From contig NC_088173.1 in the NCBI RefSeq assembly GCF_028769735.1, positions 65,379,963 through 65,443,962 on the forward strand: a stretch of 64,000 nucleotides of DNA, in the 5' to 3' direction. Of the stretch, positions 1 to 9,670 are shown one piece after another. This DNA is from Zonotrichia leucophrys gambelii. Its lineage: Eukaryota; Chordata; Aves; Passeriformes; Passerellidae. Numbering within the stretch: the stretch's first letter is position 1; each line of letters opens with the position of its first letter. The notes under the pieces were generated by a model that saw nothing but the letters and a program-made list of their open reading frames with translations, searched no databases and was not told where the DNA came from. The position numbers and the translations under genes were made by a program.

Positions 1-2756
1 TTTTGATATTGAGGGAAAATACATTCAGTCTCACTTCCTTATGGCTGAATTATAAATATTAATCTGAACAACTCAAAATGCTGTTTCTTAAAATATTAGC
101 AATATTTGGGGTTTCTTTTTTAGTTTAGTCTTAGAAGGGATTGAAAACACACACAAAAAAAATTCACTCCTGTTTCAAAGAAGGGAGGCTTGATTGCATT
201 AATGCAGAAGGAAACCCTTTTGAAAAACACAGAATTTTCTCTGATTGCTACCACATAACTTCTATGAACTGCCAGACAGACAGTGCTGAGCAAGCCTGCA
301 CTTTGCTGATTGTGCAGCCCACAGACTGTCTTGCAACATCTCCATCACAAGCACTCAGTGAAATTTGTTATTTTTGCCACTGCTAGATGATCAAGCGTGT
401 CAACAGCCAGGAGTGGCTCTTATCAACCCACAACAAAGCTTTGGAGCACACAAATGTTTTTGTCTAACAGCTCTCAGAGAAGCTGGCATGGAGGGTCTCC
501 ATCAGTTCAGAAACAGGCACACTCCCCAAGCTGGTTTTTCAGTAGGGAATGGGTGGGCAGAAGGGTGGCAGGAAAAAGATCTGGCTTCACAACCTCTGCA
601 TCATGCAGAGCACCAGACTGAGCCTTCCTGGTTCTCAGGATCTGAAAATCAGGATCTGATTTCTGCAGGTTTGCACAGCGAGCTGGGAGAAACAGATCCA
701 CCCAAAGAGCAACACTGCCCACCAAAGCAGAACAAAGATGCAGAGCCCAGGAAGTGCAGCCACCATTTGCTGCCAGTCAGACTGCAGAGCACAGCAAACC
801 AGGCACAGCTACAGCTTCCTAAAGCACAACTCCTGCCTCCTGCCAGAGCACCTGCAGTGCAGTATCTGCCCATCCTTTCCCACTGTGCCAAAAGGACCAT
901 GAAGCCTTTTATTGCTGGCCTGCAATTGTGGAACTAAATGTCTGAGGAGCAAAAAACTGCTCAAGTGAAAGGATGCTGAGCAGCAGGCTGAGACAATTAC
1001 TGCAACTTGTGTGAAAATACTGGAATGCAGCAGTACCATACTCTGTGTGCATCTGAAATCCTGTTCTGTCATTCCATCCATGCCACAAAGATGCCACAAT
1101 ATGAGTCACGTGCCCAAATATACAAACATTTGGAAGTATGTGAAATATTTTTCCTCTTTCTTCTTCTTTTTAACTTTGAGACTGCAGTTTGAAAATAATT
1201 ACTTTCATGTATACTGAAGCATTATTTGCTCTTGAAGTCAAACATCTATAGAGGCACCTACTTGGTCCCTATTACTACTGACCTACTAACATTAACAGAG
1301 TGGGGAGTTCTCCAGCTTTACACCCTAAAAGAGCAGCAGCTGTCACATTCTGACTGTTTATAAAGTGATTTTGATGATCATTAAGAAAAACCCAACCAAA
1401 ACCCAACTATGGGCCACACACAGAGCTAGCACACCACCCAGGCTGCCCCATACTACTGTGCCAAACCAGTAAAACTCAACAGTGATGTATTTTGCTACAA
1501 AAAAAGTAGACATGCCTCCTCAAAGCTTTTGGTTGCTTCTCACACTTCAAGCACTAAGCTGGCAAAAGGCCTGTTGGCTCACAGCAAGTCTTGGAGTACA
1601 AGAGTTACCAAACCACCTGAGATTGCTTCTATTGACATTAATGTTTGTAGAGGAGCTCAAATCCAGCTAGAAAACAGCACAGCTGGTTCAAAACCTGGAG
1701 AGGGATCCCCCAGTTGTTACTGGGGAGCAGCCCCTGACCCCAGGAGCACAGACACACCTGCCACACTTCAGCAGAGCTGTTGGACACTTGTGTGGAACTG
1801 TATTACATGTTAAAGCCCCCTTGTCTCAGTCTTGCACTGTCATTTCATTTTCTTCCTTTCTTAAACAAGATAAGAAAGGATAATTCAAAGAGAATCATCT
1901 TTTGTGAGCAGATGCCAAAATCTGTATAAAAAACCAGCACAGCACAGTTCAGGAGGGAACATCATTAGCTTACTGTGGAACCAGAACAACAGAAATACTT
2001 CATGTATCAAAAAGCTCTTCATCTGCTGCTAGGAATCTGAATCTGCCTTTGTGAAGAGAAAGAAAATCAGTCTGTTTACTGAAAGCCTGTTATTATCATT
2101 GTAGGTAGTGTGAATGCTAGAACAGTGCTCCAAATTTCACTGTTGCACCTCAGAAGACAGACTAAAGCAGCAGAATGTTCCAAACACAGTAACTTGAGGT
2201 GACATCTAAGAGCTAAGGTTTACATGAAATTTCTCTTTCATAAAAGCTCTTTTCTGGCACGGTAACACTGCAGATGAGGATGGCAGGCATGCACACTGAC
2301 AAAGTTGTAAAATAAAGGGGACCTAGAATGGGGCAGCTCAGTACAGAAATCAAGCTAGTTTAAACTAGCTATGGAAAGATGTAATAGCTGTTTATCCTCA
2401 GTTTAATGCATGACCATTGCTGCCCTTCCTAAAAGAGCTCAACCTTGGGGCTCCAGTGAGGAATCAGTGGGTGAAAGCCAGCAGGTGAGCAATACTTGCA
2501 CCCTGAAAAAGGCACAGCCCAGCCATGAGTACAGAACAGAGTTTTAAATACCTACAGTACTGCAAGATGAACAGAAAGCCTGGGGTTTGTTTTCCAAAGA
2601 CCATCCTCAACACAAGGTCTCCTACAGGCAATGTAGTTTCCTTGTAGTTTCCTACAGCTTTCTCTTTTTTTTTACCATTTATTGGTTTCCTTACTTTGAA
2701 CATCTCCTGGTAATCACCACTTAATACCACACAGTGGAGTAAAAAACGCCGAGTAC
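1..2756 (-). other. UVSSA: UVSSA intron 2 (partial, runs off left edge)
   Basis: The intron begins with a GTACTC donor at 2756 and continues past the left edge. I looked for the next UVSSA exon, whose human counterpart starts VDFQDTNAR, on the minus strand and did not find it. A 190-codon plus-strand frame at 365-937 has low-complexity Gln/Pro/Ala/His composition and matches no family I know. No dense repeat was recognised. Confidence 0.8.
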
Positions 2757-3087
2757 CTTCTTGTTCTGCTTTAGGAAGTGGTATCCCAGGGAGAGCTGCT
2801 TGTAGGCCTCCCCGTATTTCTCGTGCCAGTCCTGCACCGCCTTGATGGCCGCTTTCCTCAGCTTCTGCGCCACCTCCTTGGGCGGGGGCAGCGGCTGCTC
2901 GTGGTCGATGCCCACGGTGAGCTCCAGGAACTCCTGGAAGTTGGAGATGAGCAGCGTCCTGAAGTGGTGGGACCTGGCGAACAGCTCCTGCAGCACCTGG
3001 AAGGCGGAGAAGCGCATCTCGGCGTGCTCCTCGCGGAGCCGCGTCAGCAGCAGGTGGTACGCGTGGCCGATGTGCTCCTCCGACGAC
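2757..3087 (-). CDS. UVSSA: UVSSA coding exon 2
   Basis: The exon is 331 nt. Its first base G completes the split Lys codon (AA|G), followed by [14 protein letters not shown], and it ends in phase 0 after QNKK. The acceptor ends CTCAG at 3088 and the donor is GTACTC. Intron 1 (3088-3321) is only 234 bp. The exon is GC-rich, unlike the AT-rich intron beyond it. It covers residues 33-143, most of the VHS/ENTH-like domain. Confidence 0.95.
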
Positions 3088-3419
3088 CTGAGCGCGGGGA
3101 CAACGAACGAAAAGGAGGGGGAGATATTTAAAAAGACGCTCAGCACGTAAAAGCATAAGCCTGGGGACGCAATTTATTTTAAATTTTAAGTGAACAGCTT
3201 CTGTGCTGGCAGCACCCAGTCCCCACAGCAGGCCCCAGAACAGCGCTCTGAGCTGCTCCACCCGGGACCGCCGACCTGGGGACAACAGCGGGCCCGGCTC
3301 TGCCCCTCCCTCCGGCCGTACTTGCAGATCTTCTTCAGCTCCTTCATCCTGCCGGGCTCCAGCTGCGGCTCCCCCGACGTGGTGAGCTCCTCCACCAGCT
3401 CAGCCAGACGCTGCTCCAT
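2757..3419 (-). CDS. UVSSA: UVSSA (UV-stimulated scaffold protein A), first two coding exons, 5' partial gene
   Basis: UVSSA joins stalled RNA polymerase II in transcription-coupled nucleotide excision repair, bringing USP7 to stabilise ERCC6/CSB and passing the complex to TFIIH. The two exons give residues 1-143, matching the human N-terminal VHS/ENTH-like helical domain. Landmarks are [37 protein letters not shown] and LGYHFL. The start is the ATG at 3419-3417 (MEQRLAEL), aligned with human MDQKLSKL. The reading frame also runs four codons upstream to a GTG at 3431, which is not a credible eukaryotic start. The rest of the roughly 700-residue protein, with its TFIIH-binding part and C-terminal DUF2043 region, lies off the left edge. 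MAEA lies upstream on the same strand. Confidence 0.95.
3322..3419 (-). CDS. UVSSA: UVSSA coding exon 1
   Basis: The exon holds 32 codons plus AA of a split Lys codon. The donor is GTACGG at 3321-3316. It encodes the first helix of the VHS/ENTH-like domain. It sits in CpG-rich sequence, as expected for a broadly expressed gene. The 5' UTR upstream of 3419 is not delimited by sequence alone. Confidence 0.93.
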
Positions 3420-3525
3420 CTCCGCCGGCACCGGAGCTGCCGGGACACCCGCTCCGAGGGTCCCTCAAGCCGGGAGAGCCCCGGCCGGGAACCACCAGCG
3501 CCGACGGGCCCGGCCGCGGCTGGGC

Positions 3526-3541
3526 GGCGCCATCTTCCGGC
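3526..3541 (-). promoter_or_regulatory. YY1/ETS composite site upstream of UVSSA
   Basis: Read on the minus strand the site is CCGGAAGATGGCGCC, an ETS core (CCGGAAG) overlapping a YY1 core (AAGATGGCG). It lies about 110-120 bp before the UVSSA ATG. This pairing is a frequent initiator-proximal element of TATA-less promoters, so transcription probably starts nearby. The motif is seen; the role is inferred. Confidence 0.6.
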
Positions 3542-3552
3542 CCTCGGCGGAG

Positions 3553-3737
3553 CCCCGCCCCTGAGAGAGCCCCGCCCCCGATGGAACCCCGCCCCTCACA
3601 CGGAACCGCCTCTCGCGTAGGCCCCGCCCCTCAGGGGACACCCCCCTTGTGGAGCCACGCCCACATGGAACCACGCCCATAGAGTGCTGAGCCCGCGCTC
3701 CTCCCCATTGACCACGCCCTCATACGAGCCCCGCCTC
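3553..3737. promoter_or_regulatory. Array of eight GC/CACCC boxes upstream of UVSSA
   Basis: Four CCCCGCCCC boxes (3553, 3570, 3587, 3622), three CCACGCCC boxes (3655, 3671, 3712) and one CCCCGCCTC (3729) lie within 185 bp, spaced about 16-41 bp. These are Sp/KLF-type sites. The even spacing of the first three and the related flanks suggest a degenerate tandem duplication. Confidence 0.6.
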
Positions 3738-3832
3738 CTTGGGGTGCTGCTCCCCCCGCACCGGCGGGTGGTACCTTCCTCCCCCCCCTCCCGGCACCTA
3801 CCATCTCCCCCGCCCATGTGACGTGCCGGCAG

Positions 3833-3840
3833 CCGGAAGC
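3833..3840 (+). promoter_or_regulatory. Second ETS site, plus orientation
   Basis: CCGGAAGC on the plus strand follows a TGACGTG CRE/E-box-like motif at 3819-3825. It faces away from UVSSA and could drive a divergent transcript. Only the motifs are seen. Confidence 0.35.
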
Positions 3841-3875
3841 GCGGCCGGGGATAGGCAGGGGAAGCTTAAGGCCGC

Positions 3876-4059
3876 GCCGTTTGTGTAGGGTGTTTAACGG
3901 AGCCGTCGTTTGTGTGAGGGTTGTTTTACCCCGGCTACGTTTGTGTGAGGGGGTGTTGTGTTTAACCCGAGTCCGTCGGTTTTGTGTGAGGGGGTGTTGT
4001 GTTTAACCCGAGCCCACCGGTTTTGTGTGAGGGGGTGTTGTATTTAACCCGAGCCCGCC
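3876..4059. repeat. Minisatellite, five units, about 29 then 41-42 bp
   Basis: Each unit begins TTTGTGTGAGGG, followed by GTGTTGTGTTTAACCCG and then GAGCC-rich sequence. Units start near 3880, 3909, 3938, 3980 and 4021. The first two are short and divergent; the last three are about 41-42 bp and nearly identical, so the array has probably grown at that end. It lies about 460-640 bp upstream of the UVSSA ATG. Confidence 0.8.
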
Positions 4060-4095
4060 TGGAGGGGCGAGCAGCCGCCACACAGCGCCCCTGCT

Positions 4096-4560
4096 TATCA
4101 CAGAGTCACTTACACCTCCGAATCATTGACACCAACCAAACATCACCGCTCTAGTCTTTCCTTAAACAGCTCCCTGGGCAGCCCGTGCTGAGGTGCAATC
4201 AGCCTTTCTGTGAAGAAATTCCTCCTGATGTCCAACCTAAACGTCCCCTGGCGCGCCTTAGAACCTTGTCCTCTCGTCCTGTCGCTGTTTGCCTGGCGGC
4301 AGAGCCCGATCCCCTCCTGGCCTCCAGCTCCTGACAGGGAATTGCAGAGATCCACAGGGTCCCCCTGAGCCTCCTGTGCGCCCCCTCAGCCGCTCCTCGC
4401 AGCCCTTGTGCTCCAGAGCCTTCCCCAGCCCCGTCCCGATCCCTGGGCAGCCTCCAGCACCTCAGGCTCCTTCTGGTCGTGAGGGGCCCGACCCTGGGCG
4501 CCGCTGCAGCGCCACAAAAGTGTCCCAAAAGTGTCCTTGTGTGCCACCCGCACAGGTCCG
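4096..4560 (-). mobile_element. CR1 LINE fragment, reverse orientation
   Basis: The plus strand reads as the reverse complement of a CR1 3' half. It shows the segments CTCCCTGGGCAGCC, GTGAAGAAATTCCTCCTGAT, CCTAAACGTCCCCTGGCGC, TTGTCCTCTCGTCCTGTCGC and CAGCCGCTCCTCGCAGCC, in the order I know from avian CR1. The ORFs over it (for example minus 4199-4738) are shadows of the repeat. The copy is old and GC-rich. Confidence 0.8.
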
Positions 4561-4887
4561 GTTCTGCTGTGGGCACCGTGAGGCTGCCCTGGGTTCGCGG
4601 CTGGCAGAACCTGCAGCTCTGGGTCCCCTGCAGACCCCCGGCTCTGAGCGTGCTGCTGAACCACTGGGAACGAACAAGACCGTGCAGATACCCCCACTTT
4701 GAACAGCCTAAAGAAAACAGACATCTAAACTGTCTCATCCCGTTTGAGGATGTCAGCTAAATGACAGGTATTTCCTTTAATCCTCAGTTCAGGCAGGTGT
4801 TGGAAGCCGTTTGTGTGGATTGGTGTTGCAGCTGTGTCTGCTGGCTCCTGTGGTGGGGAAAGATGGCACTGAACAATTGGAATAGAC
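4561..4887. other. Intergenic, nothing recognised
   Basis: This is a transition from GC-rich to AT-rich sequence between a CR1 copy and an LTR. No coding or repeat signal is recognised. Confidence 0.5.
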
Positions 4888-5497
4888 TGTGAAAAATGCC
4901 AATTTTATGATTGGCTCTTTGCAAATATTAAAATGAATATTATATGTGTTATGTTAGAAAGTTATGCTGTATTTTCTTAAGTAGTGTGTTAAATATAGTT
5001 TTAGGTTATAAGATAATGTTAAAATAGAAACTATGCTATGTAAGAATCTTTATTTAAAGAGAGGTCTCACACCAAGGTAGCAGCCACAGGACACCTAAAT
5101 CTTTCAGAGAAAAAGAATTTATTGCTCTCTAATCAGAAGAAGCTAACTTCTTCGTGCCTCACTCAGTCCTGAAGACGTGGTTAGGATTCAGAGGAAGAAG
5201 TTGACACTGACCAGGGAGAATCCTTTGTTTGAATGGAATTTATGCATCATGTATGAGGTGTATGAATATGCAACAGGTTATTGTTTTTAAGGGTTAATCC
5301 TCTGTTAACGTGGGTCCTTTTTCAGGCCTATTTTGCCCAGAAAAAGGTACCCAGACTTTCTGTAACTCCTTGCTCTTAATGTTTTGTATGGTTCTAATCC
5401 AAATTGTCCAAATTATTATCACTCTGCTATTTTATAACCCTTTTATTATTATTAAACTTCTAAAATTTTAAAAACAAGTGATTGGCATGGACTCACA
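4888..5497. mobile_element. Probable solo LTR of an avian endogenous retrovirus, about 610 bp
   Basis: The element opens TGTGAAAAATGCCAAT and closes ATTGGCATGGACTCACA, so its ends are imperfect inverted repeats beginning TG and ending CA. It is AT-rich inside and has no internal coding region, as for a solo LTR. It resembles passerine LTRs I recall, but I cannot name the family. No convincing target-site duplication is seen. A direct repeat of CATGGACTCA at the right end makes that boundary uncertain by about 10 bp. Confidence 0.6.
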
Positions 5498-7056
5498 TGG
5501 ACTCACATCTTCCACCAGGTTTACTGCAGTAAATGAATACATACATTTTGCAGTGGCTCTGCTATTTCTGACTCAATGCAAGAGACCAGTGTCATCCTAC
5601 TTTTTAATAATGTTTATCCTTTCCCCATTGCCTTCCCTCAAGCACAGTGCATTTCCATGTGAAATTCATGCTGAGTGGCACAGCTCATCTGTAAAGTTTA
5701 GATCAGTTTACTCTCTCACTGTTTATATCTATTTCTTTCTTCATTTGATTGAAAGTGCCGGAACAACTGCTTTCTGTTAGGGTATGACTTGCAAAAGGAG
5801 CATTGCTGTGCTATCTGGAAATGGAATTTCAAAATGAGCCTCAAGCAACAGACTTAGCATCTACAAAGGCACTGATTTCATACTTTTGCATAATGTTTAA
5901 AGAAATCCCTGCAAGGAGCCATATGGTTTTGCAAAGAATCAGTTGATGAATGGGTGAATGAGTGCTGAGTTGTGTAACTCATTCATGATAGTCCCTAAGG
6001 CAAATCCCAGTGAGAGCCAGGCTATTTATTTATTTATTTGTTAAAATCAAAGACAATTACATAAAATTGTGTTGGCTGAAGTTGCTGAGTCTCCTTTTCC
6101 CTTCTACTTAATGAACATGGCAAATATCCACCATTTAAGAATTTCAATATTCTCTTCATCTGGACCAGCCTGATAAAACATTCAGTAGGACACAGTTCTG
6201 CCATTTTACTGGATGATTCCTTGCCAAGAGTTGTTTTCCAACTTTGCAATAAAGGGGAATGTCAGCCAAAAAGAAACCCCCTGAAATTTTAGGATAGCTG
6301 TATTCAGCTTAATGACATGAAATTAAAAAGGAGGATTTCCTCCCCCGCCAAAATGGAACTTAGGCAAAGAAAGGCTTCTCTACAAATAATTTGGAGCTAA
6401 AATAACTTTTGTTTCAGATCTGAAGATACAGAAACATGATAAACATTTACATTAAATTGTCACAGTTTGTGCCAGTTGGGTTGTAAGGAAAATGACCTGT
6501 GTGAGCTGAAGAGATGCTGAACCAGCAGTCTGAGTTGAGCAAAGGGGTGACAGATATTTCAGAGCTCTGAACTACCTTGTAAGGGGTAAAGAGCATATTT
6601 GAACATGTTCTCAAAGGGGAAATAGCCTGTTCATGAAACCATCAATAATGCAAGGCCAAAGGTGCTTGGTGACCTCCTCTAATTGTGTGAAATAGTGACT
6701 GTGACAACACTTCAGCCTGCTGTAACATGTTATAGTTCTGTCATAGGAGGAGATGAATGAACCTGCTCTGTGTGCTCTAGATCACTAATTAAATGTCCAC
6801 TTGTGCGTTGGATGGAGCAGCAGTAGCTGTAGGAGAACCATCACAAATCAAGCAGCACCTTCCCACACATAGCCTGTATTCATCTCTCAAATAATTTTAA
6901 AAAATGATCCTACAGCAATTCCTGAAACTGCACACCAATGTGGACACACTTGATTAGTATCAATGAAGGTAAATTGTTTCTTTCTTCACAGTGCCCAAAG
7001 GAGCCTACTCTCAGCCCTCAGCCCTGCTCAGCATTTCCATCATCTTTTATTTGCAG
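5498..7056. other. Intergenic, AT-rich, nothing recognised
   Basis: Unique-looking AT-rich sequence with only short frames open by chance. A short TTTA run lies near 6025-6040. No repeat family is recognised. Confidence 0.5.
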
Positions 7057-7159
7057 GGAGCAAGAAAGCCTCATGGATCAAAAGGAGCTTTTCCAGGGAA
7101 CTTCTTTTGCTGCTATGATGAAAGAGTGCCTTGTGTCTATGAAGAGATTGTTTATACAG
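7057..7159 (+). other. Candidate plus-strand exon of an unknown transcript
   Basis: The 103-bp segment is bounded by a pyrimidine-rich acceptor ending TTTATTTGCAG and a donor CAG|GTCAGT. Two of three plus frames are open throughout. In one, the exon is 1 nt plus 34 codons (ESLMDQKELFQGTSFAAMMK and on). In the other it reads KPHGSKGAFPGNFFCCYDER and on. I recognise neither peptide. It could belong to a non-coding RNA divergent from the UVSSA CpG island, to an unknown gene, or be chance. Confidence 0.3.
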
Positions 7160-8518
7160 GTCAGTTTGGCAGGCAGGAGGAAAGTCCCTGTCTTGAGGAG
7201 ATTACAAAGTAGTTGGGACAAAAATAGAGTGCAAAGACCACAATTTGAGGGGGAAATAAACGTTGAAGTATAACTAAAAGGAAGAAGAGAGTGTCTTTAA
7301 AAGCAGGAGGTAGCAAGTCTTGTGAAGTGTCTGTAGCTATTTATTTATGCTTTTAAGGAGGTGTGTTGCACTTCTGTGGCTCAATACCTAAGCTGGAGCA
7401 GAATGGGAAAATATTTATTCTTATTTCATTTGCATGCTCTCAATTCTGCAGCATGTCACGACAGTTCCACTGACCAACATTATTTTAGACTTTGCCCTGC
7501 AAGGATTCCTAAACGTTTCACAATTTTGGGGCAATATCACCTCAGTACAGCTTGGAATGAGTGCTGCAGGTGCAGATGTGATCCCATCCCTTGGGCAGCA
7601 GCTCCTCCTGCAGGGTGACCTCAGCCGTGTTGCTCCTGCCTGGGTTTCAGCTTGTCTCACTGAGTGCTAAAAAGCCTCCTAAACTGATAATTCCTGCTTT
7701 TCCTCTTTGCACAAGTCACAGTGGAAAAATTATACCAAATACTGAAAAAGCAGCATTTGTGGTGAACATTGCTCAGTAAACTGGACACAAAATTCTCTTG
7801 GTATCCAGTTCTGCTCCCGGTGATGGAACCTGAATTCTAGTCAGGTGTGGGGTTTAGTTTTTTGAGATGTAAACAAGACTGGCAGGCAGTGGTTTCAAGG
7901 TATATTTACAGGGATAGCAGAGGAAACTGCACTGCAGCACTGCTCTGAGCGGGGTGAGTGAGAGCCTCTGCTCAGCTGAAATCACAGAAAATAAACACCC
8001 TGTCACTGCCTTTGGCACTGCATTCCTGCATGGCCAGAGGGCACAGCCCCTGAGAGACACGGGCTCCTGGCTGCTGGGGGAAAAAGTTCTACAGCCATTT
8101 AGAAAATGGTTGATTTATTTAATAAAGAACGCAAAAATACCCAAACAAACAAAACCAACCAAAACCGCCCAAAAAACCAACAACAACAAAAAAGACATAG
8201 AGCTATGTCTCTTTTAGGGGACAAAATATTAACCTCACAGAGCTATGAGAAATACACTTTTCAGATAAGTACATTTTTAAATGGGAACAGGAATGAAATT
8301 TATACAGGAGCATCATGTCCTTTTAAGAAGAGTTTCCTTGCAGATAAGAGTAAAAATTGACATTATCAGGCTGTGAACTTTGTCACTCTTCACACCAGTG
8401 TCCCCAGCGAATTGCACACACCAAAAACTCCATGGATTTCCCCCTCCAGGAGCAGCCCGGGGCATTTCTGCCGGGGTAAAGCCACAGTGGGGGGAGCACT
8501 GCACACTCCTGCAGGAGC
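7160..8518. other. Intergenic, nothing recognised
   Basis: Mixed-composition sequence with an A/C-rich stretch at about 8134-8195 (AAACAAAACCAACC-like). No gene or dated repeat is recognised. Confidence 0.5.
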
Positions 8519-8695
8519 GTCCCTGTGTCCCCTTGGCCCCATGAGCCTGTGTCCCTGTGTCCCCTTGTCCCTGTGTCCCCTTGGCCCCATGAGCCTGTGT
8601 CCCTGTGTCCCCTTGTCCCTGTGTCCCCTTGTCCCTGTGTCCCCTTGTCCCTGTGTCCCCATGTTCCTGTGTCCCTGTGTCTCCGTGTCCCTGTG
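8519..8695. repeat. Minisatellite (CCCTGTGTCCCCTTG)n, left half
   Basis: Units of about 12-17 bp built from GTCCCTGTGTCC and CCCTTGTCC repeat without a break, with longer units containing TTGGCCCCATGAGCCTG. All six frames stay open across it, giving false proline/cysteine-rich or Gly-Thr-Gln-rich frames. The related array resumes at 9079 after an inserted LTR. Confidence 0.85.
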
Positions 8696-9078
8696 TGTCA
8701 CAGACATCTTTTATGGAAAATCCTTTCCTTAGGGTTTTTCCTCCTGAGAAGCTGAGAGGGCTCAGGAACACAATGTAAGCAATGATTATCTGCTGCTGTG
8801 GAATGCAACAGGTGCATCTGTGATTGGTCTCACGTGGTTGTTTCTAATTAATGGCCAATCACAGTCAGCTGGCTTGGACTTTCTGTCTGAGACACAAGCC
8901 TTTGTTGTCATTCTTTTTTTTCTATTCTTAGCTAGCTTTCTGATGAAATCCTTTCTTCTATTCTTTTAGTATAGTTTTAATATAATATATATCATAAAAT
9001 AATAAATCAGCCTTCTGAAACATGGAGTCAGATCCTCGTCTCTTCCCTCATCCTCGGACCCCTGTGAACACTGTTGCA
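8696..9078 (+). mobile_element. Solo LTR, 383 bp, with 6-bp target-site duplication
   Basis: It begins TGTCACAGACATC and ends CACTGTTGCA. It is flanked by CCTGTG (8690-8695) and CCTGTA (9079-9084), a six-base duplication with one mismatch, as expected for class II (ERVK-like) integration. Inside are GAATGCAACAGGTG, a stretch resembling a polyadenylation region (ATAAAATAATAAATCA) and GAAACATGGAGTCAGATCC, sequences I recall from many songbird loci. There are no gag, pol or env remnants, so this is a recombined solo LTR. Confidence 0.8.
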
Positions 9079-9252
9079 CCTGTATCTCCTTGTCCCCATG
9101 TCGCCGTGTCCCTGTGTCCCCTGTGCCCCCGTGTCCCCATGTCCCCGTGTCCCTGTATCCCCCTGTCCCCATATCCCCGTGTCCCCGTGTCCCCATGTCC
9201 CCATATCCCCGTGTCCCCATGTCCCGGTGTCCCGGTGTCCCGGTGTCCCCGC
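9079..9252. repeat. Minisatellite (GTCCCCATGTCCCC)n, right half
   Basis: Runs of TGTCCCC, ATATCCCC and CGTGTCCC repeat at about 6-12 bp. This is the same array type as at 8519-8695, separated by the LTR. The minus strand has many four-G runs with short loops. Confidence 0.85.
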
Positions 9253-9499
9253 CCTGGCGCAGCCCCCAGCAGGTGGCAATGCAGGCGCACCTGTGGCCCG
9301 TCCAGCGCGGGCAGGCCGGGGCTGTTCCTGGGGAGAAGCCTCGCCTTGGAAATCCCGCTCCATGTTTGCAGCACCGGCTCCAAACCGTTTTCTCTGTCAG
9401 CGAGAGATTTGGTTTGGTTTTTGTTTTCAAACCGGAGGGGTTGAGCTTACAGCAGCCTGTGGCAATGGGGCGGGTGTGCCAAAACCTTGGGGGTCCTGG

Positions 9500-9590
9500 C
9501 AAAGTCATGGAATGATTTATGGTGGAAAGGATCCCCAAGATCACCAAGTCCAGCCATTAACCCGGCGTTATCAAGGCCACAAGTGACAGA
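9500..9590 (-). mobile_element. CR1 3'-end fragment, reverse orientation
   Basis: GGAATGATTTATGGTGGAAAGGATC followed by CAAGATCACCAAGTCCAGCC and ATTAACCCGGC is the reverse complement of the usual CR1 3' end. The rest of the element is not evident. Confidence 0.5.
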
Positions 9591-9621
9591 TATTGAAATG
9601 TGGCATGTTGTATTTATCTAT

Positions 9622-9670
9622 AGACACAGACACACAGACACACACATACACATACATACATACAAACATA
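9622..9670. repeat. Microsatellite (ACAC/ACAT)n
   Basis: Tandem CACAGACACA changes to CACATACACATACATACATA. It is short and impure. Confidence 0.8.

Larger units (their letters stand above)
2760..4060. promoter_or_regulatory. CpG island over the UVSSA 5' end
   Basis: This stretch is clearly richer in G+C and CpG than anything else in the window, and it covers both UVSSA exons and the upstream region. No TATA box is evident near the start. It is best read as a housekeeping-type promoter. Similar islands often fire in both directions, so a plus-strand transcript is possible. Confidence 0.75.

Noticed and set aside
2464..3285. 273-codon minus frame over UVSSA exon 2
   Set aside because: It is a shadow in another frame: it crosses both splice sites, while the correct frame gives a clear UVSSA match with consensus junctions.
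3420..3431. GTG-led extension (MPAE) of the UVSSA start
   Set aside because: The first codon is GTG, not ATG; the ATG at 3419 aligns with the human start.
4199..4738. 179-codon minus frame and its partners
   Set aside because: They lie over an old CR1 fragment and GC-rich sequence; the peptides have no known domain.
8313..8771. Gly-Thr-Gln-His repeat proteins on the minus strand, and Pro-Cys repeat proteins on the plus strand
   Set aside because: They are translations of a TGTCCC minisatellite, open in all frames, with no splice or start context.
9022..9586. Similar repeat-rich frames of 111-193 codons
   Set aside because: Same reason: minisatellite plus solo LTR flank.
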